This document shows, piece after piece, positions 8,201 through 17,486 of a stretch of DNA of 60,686 bases (positions within the stretch are counted from its first letter, which is position 1; every line of letters starts with the position of its first letter). The DNA is from Bacteroides sp. (GTDB taxonomy: Bacteria; Bacteroidota; Bacteroidia; Bacteroidales; Muribaculaceae), in contig JAAVDF010000023.1 of the NCBI GenBank assembly GCA_014801945.1, forward strand, positions 1-60,686, read 5' to 3'. A program made the translations under genes and the position numbers. Under the pieces are notes generated by a model. The model saw only the letters and a program-made list of their open reading frames with translations. It made no database searches and had not been told where the DNA came from.

Positions 8201-9871
8201 ATGAGTTTAAAAAATTATACTTATCACCGTCGTTCCACATGGCCTGTCAGAGTAGGCTGTGTGGAACTTGGCGGTGACAACCCCATCCGCCTCCAGTCCA
8301 TGACCTCGACGAGCACCATGGACAGCGAAGGATCAGTGGAGCAGATCAAGCGTATAGTCGATGCCGGTGGTGAGATCGTACGCCTTACCGCTCAAGGAGT
8401 GAGAGAGGCGGAGAATCTTGCCGACATTTCAGCCCGACTCCGCGAGGCCGGGATCGGAACTCCGCTTGTGGCTGATATACATTTCAATCCAAGGGCTGCA
8501 TTCGCCGCAGCTTCGCGTGTCGAGAAAGTGCGTATCAATCCGGGCAATTTTGTCGATCCGGGACGTGTATTCAAGAAAATCGACTATACAGATGAGGAGT
8601 ATGCAGCAGAGATTGTCAAGATCGAGGAGGGACTTGTCCCGCTGCTCGATATCTGTAAGCAGCACTCTACCGCCCTGCGTATAGGGGTGAACCACGGTTC
8701 GCTTTCTGATCGCATCATGAGCCGTTACGGCGATACTCCGGCTGGAATGGTTGAGAGCGCACTGGAATTTCTGCGCGTATGCCTGAAGCATGACTTCCGC
8801 GATGTGGTCATCTCGATCAAGGCTTCCAATGTCGGCGTGATGGTCGAGACTGTCCGTCGGCTCGTTGCAGCTATGGACGCCGAGGATATGCACTTCCCGC
8901 TGCATCTCGGAGTGACCGAAGCTGGTGATGCTGAGGACGGACGCATAAAATCCGCTGTTGGTATCGGATCGCTTCTTGCCGACGGTATCGGCGATACGAT
9001 CCGCGTCTCGCTTAGTGAAGAGCCGGAGCTGGAGATACCGGAGGCCGCACGTATAGCCCGTTTCATCTCCGGTCTTTCAGCCGGAAAGCCAGTAAATCCT
9101 GTTGCGGTTCCGGATGGTTACAATGAGTTCAGCCCTTCCCGCAGGAAAAGTGTCTGGTCCGACAGGCTTCCTCAGGTCGTGGGTCTCGATATACCCGCAG
9201 GGGATATGAAGGACGCAATCACTCTCCTTGCGGAGGATGGTTTGACTGACGGAGTTGCGGAGATACTAAGTGCCGATTCTACCAAAGTCGTTGTTCTTGA
9301 CTCCAAGGATGCGAATGCCATAGGTCATCTTAAAGCATTCATGATGGAGATGGTGAACCGTGGGCTTGAGAATCCGGTGATAATCCGTCGTGGCTATGGT
9401 GACATGGCAGAGGAGGATATGCTCATCGCCGCGTCCATAGAGCTTGGTTCGCTCCTGCTTGCAGGATTCGCCGACGGTGTATGGATCGAATCAGAACGTC
9501 TGTCACGCGACCGTCTGAACGATATGGCTCTCGCTATACTTCAGGCTACCCGCATGAGGATTTCAAAAACGGAATTTATCTCATGTCCGGGATGCGGACG
9601 AACGCTCTATGATCTTCAATCGACCTTACGCGACATAAAGGCCGCCACCTCTCATCTCAAGGGATTGAAAATAGGTGTGATGGGCTGCATTGTCAACGGT
9701 CCGGGCGAAATGGCCGATGCCGACTACGGCTATGTCGGAGCAGCTGCCGGGAAGATCAGTCTTTACAAAGGTAAGGAGTGTATTGAAAAGAACATACCGA
9801 CCGAGGATGCCATCAGTCATCTCATAGCCCTGATAAAGGCGAATGGAGACTGGACAGAACCACAAGACTGA
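8201..9871 (+). CDS. ispG: 4-hydroxy-3-methylbut-2-enyl diphosphate synthase, long form
   Basis: The product, 556 residues from the ATG at 8201, makes HMBPP from MEcPP in the MEP isoprenoid pathway, using a [4Fe-4S] cluster. The TIM-barrel part opens with VRVGCVELGGDNPIRLQSMT. The iron-sulfur domain carries Cys462 and Cys465 (SCPGCGRTLYDLQ) and Cys496 (GVMGCIVNGPGEM). It is about 180 residues longer than E. coli IspG because of a middle domain (about residues 285-440), a layout shared with Bacteroidota, Chlamydia and plants. An AGGA sits at 8195-8198; an alternative ATG at 8165 would overlap purE by 20 bp. Confidence 0.95.
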   Translation: MSLKNYTYHRRSTWPVRVGCVELGGDNPIRLQSMTSTSTMDSEGSVEQIKRIVDAGGEIVRLTAQGVREAENLADISARLREAGIGTPLVADIHFNPRAAFAAASRVEKVRINPGNFVDPGRVFKKIDYTDEEYAAEIVKIEEGLVPLLDICKQHSTALRIGVNHGSLSDRIMSRYGDTPAGMVESALEFLRVCLKHDFRDVVISIKASNVGVMVETVRRLVAAMDAEDMHFPLHLGVTEAGDAEDGRIKSAVGIGSLLADGIGDTIRVSLSEEPELEIPEAARIARFISGLSAGKPVNPVAVPDGYNEFSPSRRKSVWSDRLPQVVGLDIPAGDMKDAITLLAEDGLTDGVAEILSADSTKVVVLDSKDANAIGHLKAFMMEMVNRGLENPVIIRRGYGDMAEEDMLIAASIELGSLLLAGFADGVWIESERLSRDRLNDMALAILQATRMRISKTEFISCPGCGRTLYDLQSTLRDIKAATSHLKGLKIGVMGCIVNGPGEMADADYGYVGAAAGKISLYKGKECIEKNIPTEDAISHLIALIKANGDWTEPQD

Positions 9872-9872
9872 A

Positions 9873-10835
9873 ATGCAGACCGATGAAAAATATATGCGCC
9901 GTGCACTTACGCTTGCCCGCCACGGCTTTCTTGACGCCTCCCCCAATCCAATGGTGGGGGCTGTCATTGTCGATCCGTCCGGACGCATAATAGGGGAGGG
10001 GTGGCACCGCCGTTGCGGCGAAGGTCACGCGGAGGTCAATGCCGTGGCCTCCGTTGCTGACAAAGAGCTATTGAAGGATTCCACCATGTACGTGACGCTC
10101 GAACCATGCTCACATTACGGAAAGACTCCCCCATGTGCCGACATGATCGTACGTATGGGTATTCCGAGGGTTGTCATCGGTTCACTCGACCCTTTTGCTA
10201 AAGTGTCGGGACGCGGAGTGGCAAAACTTCTTGACGGAGGAGTGGAGGTGGTCACAGGAATGCTGGAGGATGAATGCCGGAAACTCAACCGGAAATTCAT
10301 GACCGCTCATAGAGAGAAACGACCGTTCATAACCCTGAAATGGGCACAGAGTGCCGACGGATTTATCGACGGCCATATATCCACACCTCTCACCTCCATG
10401 CTTGTCCACCGCGAGAGGGCCACCCACGATGCCATACTTGTCGGGAGTGGTACGGCTCTTGCCGACAATCCCACGCTCGACACCCGTCTGTACGCGGGTA
10501 AGTCACCTGTAAAGGTCGTTCTTGACAGGCGCGGGCGCGTCGGTGGATCACTCCGGCTGTTTGACAGTGGCGAAGTGATCGTGTTGAATGATTACCCGTC
10601 ACTGGCCGATGCAATGCGCCGTCTCTATGAACGCGGCATAAGTTCCGTACTTGTCGAAGGAGGAGCGGAAGTCCTCAATTCATACTTGGCCGAGGGGCTA
10701 TGGGATGAAATAAGGGTGGAAGTCTCTCCTGAAAAAATCGCCGGGAAAGTAAAAGCTCCGGTGATACCTGCCACGACCGTTATGCCTGAGATGATGACGG
10801 TTGATGGCCATAAAATCTTAACTTACAGTAAATGA
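9873..10835 (+). CDS. ribD: Bifunctional riboflavin deaminase/reductase
   Basis: The product is about 320 residues from the ATG at 9873. The N-terminal deaminase domain holds the zinc site: GHAEVNAV (His and catalytic Glu) and PCSHYGKTPPCADM (two Cys). The C-terminal part (from about residue 150, FITLKWAQSADGFIDG) is the reductase that reduces the ribosyl side chain; LVEGGAEVLNSYL is its NADPH/ribose segment. Together they carry out steps two and three of riboflavin synthesis from GTP. The frame is open from an ATG at 9843, which would overlap ispG; the ATG just after the ispG stop gives the usual RibD N-terminus. Its stop overlaps the GNAT start by 4 bp. Confidence 0.95.
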   Translation: MQTDEKYMRRALTLARHGFLDASPNPMVGAVIVDPSGRIIGEGWHRRCGEGHAEVNAVASVADKELLKDSTMYVTLEPCSHYGKTPPCADMIVRMGIPRVVIGSLDPFAKVSGRGVAKLLDGGVEVVTGMLEDECRKLNRKFMTAHREKRPFITLKWAQSADGFIDGHISTPLTSMLVHRERATHDAILVGSGTALADNPTLDTRLYAGKSPVKVVLDRRGRVGGSLRLFDSGEVIVLNDYPSLADAMRRLYERGISSVLVEGGAEVLNSYLAEGLWDEIRVEVSPEKIAGKVKAPVIPATTVMPEMMTVDGHKILTYSK

Positions 10836-11401
10836 AAATTATAAACGCACGAAAGACAGACGCTCCGCTGATTGCACGATCCATCATGGATGCCGTCGGT
10901 GAGGAAATTTGTTCAGGACTTTCGACTAACGGCCATAGTCTTGACGATGTAGAACGTCTGTTCACCTCCCTCGCTCTCCGTGAGGACAGTCAGTACAGTT
11001 ATCTTAACACGCTGACCGCGCTTGATGATTCAGGCAAGGCCGTCGGCGTATGTGTCGGTTACGACGGCTCACGTCTCCATGAACTCCGCGAAGCCTTCTT
11101 TGAAGAGGCTGAAAAACAGCTCGGCATAGAGATGGGTGATATAGATGATGAAACTGATAGCGGAGAATTCTACATCGACACCCTTGCCGTTCTTCCCGAA
11201 TACCGTGGCCGCGGAATCGCTTCGGAGCTGCTTCGTGCATCAATCAGGCGTGCGGAAGCGATAGGTAAACCGGCCGGACTCCTCGTGGATAAGGAAAACA
11301 CGCGTGCTCGCCGTCTCTACGAAAATATCGGATTCCGTAAGGTTGGTGAACGCCCGTTCTGCTATGTAATGATGGATCATCTACATTTTCAGGGATCATG
11401 A
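10832..11401 (+). CDS. GNAT-family N-acetyltransferase
   Basis: The 189-residue protein opens with a strand-and-helix IINARKTDAPLIARSIMDA typical of GNAT enzymes and has the acetyl-CoA binding segment VLPEYRGRGIASELL (about residues 125-140), followed by the ENTRARRLYENIGFRKVGE motif at the C-terminus. Substrate is unknown. It overlaps ribD upstream and dacB downstream by 4 bp each (ATGA), so it is translationally coupled to both. Confidence 0.85.
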   Translation: MKIINARKTDAPLIARSIMDAVGEEICSGLSTNGHSLDDVERLFTSLALREDSQYSYLNTLTALDDSGKAVGVCVGYDGSRLHELREAFFEEAEKQLGIEMGDIDDETDSGEFYIDTLAVLPEYRGRGIASELLRASIRRAEAIGKPAGLLVDKENTRARRLYENIGFRKVGERPFCYVMMDHLHFQGS

Positions 11402-12801
11402 GGTTCGGAAGTCACATTAAGATAAAATTCATCCTGACGGGGGTGCTGTGCCTATTGGCAGGTCAGCTCCACGCATTCCCGCTGAAGGTAAGGGGAGTGG
11501 ATACACTCCGCACTGCAATTCTCATCCGTGATCTCCGTTTCGGCCATGACATCGTGGCCGAAAATATCGACCGTCCGCTCATTCCCGCCTCGGTGATGAA
11601 GTCGGTAACCGTGGCTTCGATGCTGAATCTGGCCGACATTGCCGAGCGGTTTTCTACTCCCGTCGTGGCCGAAGGACGGATCACGGATGGAGTGCTTGAA
11701 GGAAACCTTGTGGTAAAAGTCTGTGGAGACCCTACGATAGAATCGCAATTCCTACCGGAATCGCAGGGATTTGCCGATAGTATTGCAGCCGGAGTGAAGA
11801 AACTCGGAATCAGAAAGATTACCGGAAGGGTGATCATCGACGAGTCAGATTTTCCGGATGCGACGACACCTCCGGGCTGGATGGCAGAGGATATTCCGTG
11901 GTACTACGGAGCGCGTCTGCAGGGTGCGAATTTCCGTGACAACCGTTTCCGCCTGCGCCTGCCCTCGAAGACTACCGTCCCCTTTGTGCCGGATCTGAAA
12001 TTCAATTATATAAACGGTAAGGGCGGAAAGATTGACCGTAAGGATGGATCGGAAACCTTCATCGTAACCGGAAACAGAGCGATCAACGATATATTCGCCA
12101 TGCCGTATCCCTACAAGGCCATGCGCCATGAGATTGTCAGCACCTTAAAAGATAAGGGAATTGAAGTTGGGGGCGGTAATGTCACGCCTAACGGTGACGA
12201 GCTTGAGGTCTATGTCCATGAATCGCCTGAATTCGGCGAGATCATGCAGAGCCTCATGTTCCGTTCGGACAATCTGATGGCCGAAGGCATGCTGAGGGCT
12301 ATCGCTCCCGGTGGAACCCGTGCCGACGCTATCACGGAAGAAATGGCCGTGTGGACGATGGCAGGAATAAGCGGACACGGACTGAACATAATCGACGGCA
12401 GCGGACTTTCGCGTGACAATAGACTGACAGCCCGATTCCTCGGAGATGTGTATTCCTACATGACCACGGATGCTTTCTCCAACGAGTATCTCAACCTCTT
12501 TCCTCGCGCCGGATTTGACGGTACGATGAAGAATTTCCTCGTGCAGTCACCGCTTGCAGGCAGGGTGGCGATGAAGACCGGTTCGATGAAGGGAGTCCAG
12601 TGTTACGGCGGCTATCTTTTCGATGCTGATGGCTATCCGACTCACATCATCGTGATCATGGCCAATAATTTCCGGTGTAACCGCGCTGCTCTTAAAAAAG
12701 ATATAGAGCGTTTGTTATTAGAAAAATTTGATGTAAGTTTGCATAAGGAAACGTCCGCCACACCGGTGGCAGATCCGCAACAGACTGAAAACGAGGACTA
12801 A
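11398..12801 (+). CDS. dacB: D-alanyl-D-alanine carboxypeptidase/endopeptidase (PBP4 type)
   Basis: The 467-residue exported protein has an N-terminal signal segment (cleavage near LHAFP). It has the three active-site motifs of S13 peptidases: SVMK with nucleophile Ser65 and Lys68, SDN at Ser290, and KTG at Lys393. It trims or cuts peptidoglycan peptide cross-links in the periplasm. Length fits PBP4. It overlaps the GNAT gene by 4 bp and is followed after 18 bp by an acidic protein of unknown function. Confidence 0.94.
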   Translation: MRFGSHIKIKFILTGVLCLLAGQLHAFPLKVRGVDTLRTAILIRDLRFGHDIVAENIDRPLIPASVMKSVTVASMLNLADIAERFSTPVVAEGRITDGVLEGNLVVKVCGDPTIESQFLPESQGFADSIAAGVKKLGIRKITGRVIIDESDFPDATTPPGWMAEDIPWYYGARLQGANFRDNRFRLRLPSKTTVPFVPDLKFNYINGKGGKIDRKDGSETFIVTGNRAINDIFAMPYPYKAMRHEIVSTLKDKGIEVGGGNVTPNGDELEVYVHESPEFGEIMQSLMFRSDNLMAEGMLRAIAPGGTRADAITEEMAVWTMAGISGHGLNIIDGSGLSRDNRLTARFLGDVYSYMTTDAFSNEYLNLFPRAGFDGTMKNFLVQSPLAGRVAMKTGSMKGVQCYGGYLFDADGYPTHIIVIMANNFRCNRAALKKDIERLLLEKFDVSLHKETSATPVADPQQTENED

Positions 12802-12819
12802 TAAATTTGGCATTAAAAT

Positions 12820-13569
12820 ATGAACAACGATATGCTTGGCCTGCTTAATCTGGCCTACGAGATTGAGGGGCTGCTCCTGCTCAATATCAACCGTGGGGAT
12901 GAGGCCGCTCCTGAAATGAAGAGCCTGCTGACAGCGAAAGCCGCGCAGCTCTATACGGCACTCTCATCAATTAATCCTATTGCCTCTATGCCTGTTCCGC
13001 CTACTTCCGGAATAAAGGTAAGCGCACCAGAGCCGAACTTTGCGGCAGAGGTCGAGGCCATACAGTCAGCCGCACGAGAGACTGTCGCTGATAAGATTCC
13101 TGCTGAGAAGGAGGAAAAAACAGTTGTGAAAGAGGATGTGGCTACCCCGGTAAAAGAGGAGACCGTCAGCGAAAAGGTCAAGGAGGAAGCCGCGGTTAAG
13201 GAGGAAATTGCTCCTTCGGTTGATGATGAAGCCATAGCGGACAGTGTTCTTGAGGAGGAAGTCGGCGACGCGGATGTCGCTCCGACCGTCAATGACAGTC
13301 TCGGTGCTGAGACGCAATTGACTCTTGACGAGAAACTGGCCCGTCAGCGTGCGTCCGACATATCCAAGGCGTTCACAATCAATGACCGTTTCCGTTTCCG
13401 CCGAGAACTTTTCCGCAATTCCGATGAGGAATTCAAGGAGACGCTTGAAGTTATCGGCTCAATGTCAAGCATGGAGGAGGCGGAGGATTATTTCTTCAAC
13501 GATCTGTGCTGGGATGAATCATCGCCCGAAGTGAAGGAGTTCATGGAGATCGTCGGAAGGCATTTTTGA
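12820..13569 (+). CDS. Conserved acidic protein of unknown function
   Basis: The 249-residue cytoplasmic protein has three parts. A leucine-rich helical start (about residues 1-50, LNLAYEIEGLLLLNINRGD) comes first. A long, probably disordered middle (about 75-170) of Glu, Lys, Val and Ala has repeated KEE blocks. An ordered C-terminus (about 180-249) contains ISKAFTINDRFRFRRELF and ends in helices with EEAEDYFFNDLCWDE. No signal peptide or catalytic motif is visible. Proteins of this shape next to rsmI recur in Bacteroidota in my memory, but no function is known to me. The stop lies 11 bp before the rsmI start. Confidence 0.75.
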   Translation: MNNDMLGLLNLAYEIEGLLLLNINRGDEAAPEMKSLLTAKAAQLYTALSSINPIASMPVPPTSGIKVSAPEPNFAAEVEAIQSAARETVADKIPAEKEEKTVVKEDVATPVKEETVSEKVKEEAAVKEEIAPSVDDEAIADSVLEEEVGDADVAPTVNDSLGAETQLTLDEKLARQRASDISKAFTINDRFRFRRELFRNSDEEFKETLEVIGSMSSMEEAEDYFFNDLCWDESSPEVKEFMEIVGRHF

Positions 13570-13580
13570 GAAGAATCTGC

Positions 13581-14294
13581 ATGAGCAAACTGTATATAGT
13601 CCCGACGCCGGTCGGCAATATGGCTGACATGACACCCCGTGCCATCGAGGTGCTGAAAAGCTGTGACCGCATATATGCGGAGGATACGAGGACATCGGGT
13701 GTACTTCTTAAACACTTCGACATCACGACACCGTGTTCGAGCCACCATAAGTTCAACGAACATACGACGGTACGTCCCATTATCGAACAGCTATTGGCCG
13801 GGGAGACAATAGCCCTGATTTCAGACGCAGGCACACCGGGTATAAGCGATCCCGGTTTCCTGCTGACGCGTGAATGCCGCAGAGAGGGGATAGAGGTGGA
13901 GACTCTGCCCGGTGCGACAGCCTTCGTCCCTGCACTCGTCAATTCGGGATTACCGACCGACCGATTTACGTTCGAGGGTTTTCTCCCTCCCAAAAAAGGG
14001 CGGCAGACGAGACTCGAACGGATAGCCGCCAATGACTGCACGTCCATCATCTATGAGTCGCCGCTGCGTCTGGTCAAGACGCTCGAACAGCTTGCGGCAG
14101 TATGCGGAGAGGAGCGTCCGGCTTCGGTGTCGAGGGAGATATCGAAGATCCATAACACGACCGTCAACGGCACGCTCGGTGAATTAATAGAATATTTCGG
14201 CCAAAACAATCCGCGCGGTGAGATTGTTATCATTATAGGTGCTTCGGACAATTCCGCTCCTAAAGTGCATAAGAACAAATATAAAGATTTATAA
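13581..14294 (+). CDS. rsmI: 16S rRNA 2'-O-ribose C1402 methyltransferase
   Basis: The 237-residue enzyme has the SAM-dependent tetrapyrrole-methylase fold: LYIVPTPVGNMADMTPRA at the start, AEDTRTSGVLLKHF, then LISDAGTPGISDPGFLL and the FEGFLPPKKGRQTRL segment. It methylates the ribose of cytidine 1402 in the ribosomal decoding centre. The ATG at 13581 gives the usual N-terminus; an in-frame TTG at 13566 overlaps the previous stop and is less likely. It ends the packed operon. Confidence 0.95.
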   Translation: MSKLYIVPTPVGNMADMTPRAIEVLKSCDRIYAEDTRTSGVLLKHFDITTPCSSHHKFNEHTTVRPIIEQLLAGETIALISDAGTPGISDPGFLLTRECRREGIEVETLPGATAFVPALVNSGLPTDRFTFEGFLPPKKGRQTRLERIAANDCTSIIYESPLRLVKTLEQLAAVCGEERPASVSREISKIHNTTVNGTLGELIEYFGQNNPRGEIVIIIGASDNSAPKVHKNKYKDL

Positions 14295-14330
14295 AATCAC
14301 ATTTAAGACTCACATCAACTACGGACAAAT

Positions 14331-15209
14331 ATGAAGAAGAACGCGATTTTCGCAGTCATAGCGGCTGCCATCCTCACTGCTTGTAACGGAGGGAAGCTCC
14401 GCGACGCAGAAGCCCAGAACGAACAACTCAAGGGCGATCTCCGTGAAACTCTCGCCACACAGGACAGTCTCCTCGTTCTTGTCAACGATATTTCCGATGG
14501 TATGGCTCAGATAAAGGATCTTGAAAAGATCATCTCCCTTCCCGGTAACCTCGGTGAATCCACCTCACGCAAGGAACAGATCAAAAATGATATGATCGCT
14601 ATCCAGCAGGCTCTGCAAGAACGCCGCCAGCGTCTTGAGGAGCTTGAAAAGAAACTTGCACAGACAGGCGGGGAGAGTACGACCCTCAAACGCACTATCG
14701 CCAATCTCAAGGGGCAGATAGCCGAGCAGCAGACCGAAATCGCAACTCTTACGAATCAGCTCGCAAGTGCCAATATACGCATAGAGGAACTTACTTCGGA
14801 AGTGAGCAGTCTCAATACTGCAAAAGATTCGCTCGCTACGGATCTGAATGAGGAACGTGCACAGAAGGAGGCTGCCGAACTTGCAGCGACTGAGGCTACC
14901 AACGAGCTCAACACCGTATATTTTGCTATCGGCACAGGCAAGGAACTCAAGTCGAAAAAGATTCTTGAATCAGGCTTCCTCCGCAAGACCAAGGTCATGA
15001 AGGGAGATTTCGATATGAATTACTTTACCGCTGCAGACCGCCGTACGCTCACTCAGATCCCTACTCACAGCAAGAAGGCCAATATAAAGACCTCACAGCC
15101 CAAGGATTCATACGAGATCGTTGAGCAGGACGGTCAGAAAGTGATCCGAATCACAAATCCTGAGAAATTCTGGCAGCTGTCCAACTTCCTTGTAATCGAG
15201 GTGGATTGA
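14331..15209 (+). CDS. Coiled-coil lipoprotein of unknown function
   Basis: The 292-residue protein begins with a signal segment and a lipobox (ILTAC, Cys about residue 18). Residues 22-200 are predicted by heptad pattern to form a long coiled coil rich in Glu, Gln, Leu and Lys. The C-terminal 90 residues form a compact globular part (LNTVYFAIGTGKELKSKKIL onward), ending FWQLSNFLVIEVD. This matches a class of envelope lipoproteins seen in Bacteroidales, perhaps structural. A hairpin terminator lies about 75 bp downstream. Confidence 0.72.
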   Translation: MKKNAIFAVIAAAILTACNGGKLRDAEAQNEQLKGDLRETLATQDSLLVLVNDISDGMAQIKDLEKIISLPGNLGESTSRKEQIKNDMIAIQQALQERRQRLEELEKKLAQTGGESTTLKRTIANLKGQIAEQQTEIATLTNQLASANIRIEELTSEVSSLNTAKDSLATDLNEERAQKEAAELAATEATNELNTVYFAIGTGKELKSKKILESGFLRKTKVMKGDFDMNYFTAADRRTLTQIPTHSKKANIKTSQPKDSYEIVEQDGQKVIRITNPEKFWQLSNFLVIEVD

Positions 15210-15282
15210 CAGCCGGAATCACAGCTCGAAAAATAAACACACGTACTCAGCAAGACATTTTTTTCAAATTCATACTTATATT

Positions 15283-15311
15283 ATCGGGAGTGTTTCGCTC
15301 CCGATTCTTTT
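15283..15311 (+). terminator. Intrinsic terminator after the coiled-coil lipoprotein
   Basis: An 8-bp perfect stem (ATCGGGAG at 15283-15290 with CTCCCGAT at 15298-15305) and a 7-nt loop are followed by a T-rich run (TCTTTT, then ATTTTT). It separates the lipoprotein gene from the pullulanase gene. Confidence 0.75.
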
Positions 15312-15339
15312 CATTTTTAAATAATACCATTTTAGAAAC

Positions 15340-17340
15340 ATGAACCAAGGATTATCTATCGTGACTATGCTCTTGTTAAGCGCGTCGCCGGCTATTAAGG
15401 CCGTTGATAACGACGCTGCATTCCTTTCCTATCCGACATACGACGGTGACGATCTCGAACTGACCGTTGACAGTAAGGGCACTCACTGGCGACTGTGGTC
15501 ACCGGCTGCCGAGGCGGTCCGTCTCATGATCTATCCGACTGACCGCAATACTGCTGCGACAGATACCATAGACATGACGCGCAGTGAGCGCGGGACGTGG
15601 GTGGCGAGTGTCCCCGAACAGCTTTATGGCCGTTATTACACTTTTTCAGTCCTTGATAAAGGAAAGTGGCTGGCCGAGACTCCCGGAGTATGGGCAAAGG
15701 CTGTAGGGACTAACGGCGAACGCGCGGCGATAATTGATTTCACCACGACTGATCCCGAAGGCTGGAGCAAGGACAAAGGCCCGAAGATAGGCAACATAAA
15801 CGATGCGGTGATCTATGAAATGCATCACCGTGACTTCTCGCTGCATCCGAGTTCAGGTATTGTCCATAAAGGAAAGTTCCTCGCGCTTACAGAACCATCG
15901 ACCAAGAGTCCGCAGGGCGACAGGACCGGAATCGACCATCTGAAAGAACTTGGAGTGACACATGTCCATATCCTGCCCTCGTATGACTACAACAGTGTCG
16001 ATGAGGCTAATCTCCCCGCCAATACCTATAACTGGGGTTATGATCCGATCAATTACAACGCGCCGGAAGGCTCGTATTCGACAGATCCGGCCAATCCCGC
16101 CACACGCGTGACGGAGATGAAGGAGATGGTCAAGAGTCTGCATGACAACGGTATCGGTGTGATCATGGACGTGGTCTATAATCACACGGCCAACAACGAC
16201 GATTCAAATTTCTCGCTCACTGCTCCCGGCTACTATTACCGTCACCGCCCCGACGGAAGCTACAGCGACGCTTCCGGTTGCGGCAACGAAACGGCTTCGG
16301 AACGCCAGCAGATGCGTGACTATATCATAAACTCAGTGAAGTACTGGGCCAAGGAGTATCACATAGACGGTTTCCGTTTCGATCTCATGGCCATCCATGA
16401 TATAGAGACTATGAATGAGGTCATAGCAGCTCTTAAAGAGATAAATCCTGATATCTTTGTCTATGGCGAGGGCTGGACAGCAGGTGATTCGCCCCTGCCG
16501 GTCGAGCAGCGTGCACTGAAGGAAAATGTGGCTAAAATGCCGCAGATAGCTGTGTTCAGCGATGACATACGCGATGCAGTCAAGGGGCATTATAGCGATG
16601 CTTCTGACCGTGGGTTCGCCACAGGTAAACCGGGGCTTGAAGAGACTGTGAAAATCGGTATCGTCGCCGCTACGGATCACCCTCAGATCGACTATTCGAA
16701 AGGTAATAACTCCAAATTCGCTTACGCTGCTTCGCCGACACAGATCATCAACTATGTGTCGTGTCACGATGATCTGATGCTTACCGACAAGTTGCGTAAG
16801 TCGATGCCTGATGCCACGGATGCAGAGCGTCAGCGTGCTGCACGTCTGGCCCAGACAATCGTGCTGACTTCGCAGGGCACACCTTTCATCTTTGCCGGCG
16901 AGGAGATTTTCAGAGACAAGAAGGGTGTCCATAATTCCTACAATTCACCTGATTCGATCAACGCAATTGACTGGAATCTCAAGCACGACAATGCGGCTCA
17001 GTTTGAGTATTATAAGGAGTTGATTAAGTTGCGCAAAGAGCATCCGGCTTTCCGCATGACCACTACCGAGCAGGTGAGGAAGCATCTTAAATTTGACAAT
17101 ATCAACGAACCTAACCTGATTTCATATTCGCTTACCGACCATGCTAACGGCGATGAATGGAAGGAAATAAAACTCGTGTTCAATGGGTCGGATGAGGCGC
17201 GTGAAGTCAAGATACCCAAAGGTGACTGGACTGTCATAGCTGAGGATGGACAGATCAATTCCGAAGGACTTGGCAAAGCCAAGGGCGGAAAGATGACCGT
17301 GGCTCCGCGTTCGGCTTTGATACTTGCCATGACGAAATAA
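15340..17340 (+). CDS. pulA: Secreted type I pullulanase (GH13)
   Basis: The 666-residue protein has a signal peptide (about residues 1-21), an N-terminal CBM48-like beta domain (THWRLWSPAAEAVRLMIY), and a GH13 (beta/alpha)8 barrel. The pullulanase mark YNWGYDPINYNAPEGSY is present. Catalytic regions are MDVVYNHT (about 276), GFRFDLMA with nucleophile Asp about 348, VYGEGW with acid/base Glu about 377, and NYVSCHDD. It cuts alpha-1,6 bonds in pullulan, glycogen or starch-derived dextrins. It stands alone here, not inside a Sus-type starch locus. Confidence 0.93.
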   Translation: MNQGLSIVTMLLLSASPAIKAVDNDAAFLSYPTYDGDDLELTVDSKGTHWRLWSPAAEAVRLMIYPTDRNTAATDTIDMTRSERGTWVASVPEQLYGRYYTFSVLDKGKWLAETPGVWAKAVGTNGERAAIIDFTTTDPEGWSKDKGPKIGNINDAVIYEMHHRDFSLHPSSGIVHKGKFLALTEPSTKSPQGDRTGIDHLKELGVTHVHILPSYDYNSVDEANLPANTYNWGYDPINYNAPEGSYSTDPANPATRVTEMKEMVKSLHDNGIGVIMDVVYNHTANNDDSNFSLTAPGYYYRHRPDGSYSDASGCGNETASERQQMRDYIINSVKYWAKEYHIDGFRFDLMAIHDIETMNEVIAALKEINPDIFVYGEGWTAGDSPLPVEQRALKENVAKMPQIAVFSDDIRDAVKGHYSDASDRGFATGKPGLEETVKIGIVAATDHPQIDYSKGNNSKFAYAASPTQIINYVSCHDDLMLTDKLRKSMPDATDAERQRAARLAQTIVLTSQGTPFIFAGEEIFRDKKGVHNSYNSPDSINAIDWNLKHDNAAQFEYYKELIKLRKEHPAFRMTTTEQVRKHLKFDNINEPNLISYSLTDHANGDEWKEIKLVFNGSDEAREVKIPKGDWTVIAEDGQINSEGLGKAKGGKMTVAPRSALILAMTK

Positions 17341-17374
17341 AACGACGTCGCGTCTAAAATTACGGAACGATAAC

Positions 17375-17413
17375 TGCCCGCAGGATCAAAAACTGAAGCT
17401 GATCCTGCGGGCA
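17375..17413. terminator. 14-bp perfect inverted repeat after pulA
   Basis: The arms 17375-17388 and 17400-17413 are perfectly complementary over 14 bp, with an 11-nt loop, and lie 35 bp after the pulA stop. The arms are GC-rich but no T tract follows, so it is either a terminator of the T-poor kind or an mRNA 3'-end stabiliser. Confidence 0.6.
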
Positions 17414-17452
17414 TTAACTGTAATGAAGTTTCAGTAATTCTTAAATTTTATT

Positions 17453-17460
17453 TATCTTTG
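17453..17460 (+). promoter_or_regulatory. -7 promoter element before the broken transferase gene
   Basis: TATCTTTG fits the TAnnTTTG element 27 bp before the ATG at 17487. A -33 TTTG is not clear at the right distance (GTTT at 17428-17431 is the nearest), so the promoter is probable but unproven. Confidence 0.5.
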
Positions 17461-17486
17461 TGCCTTATCAATTTTGATATGTTGCG

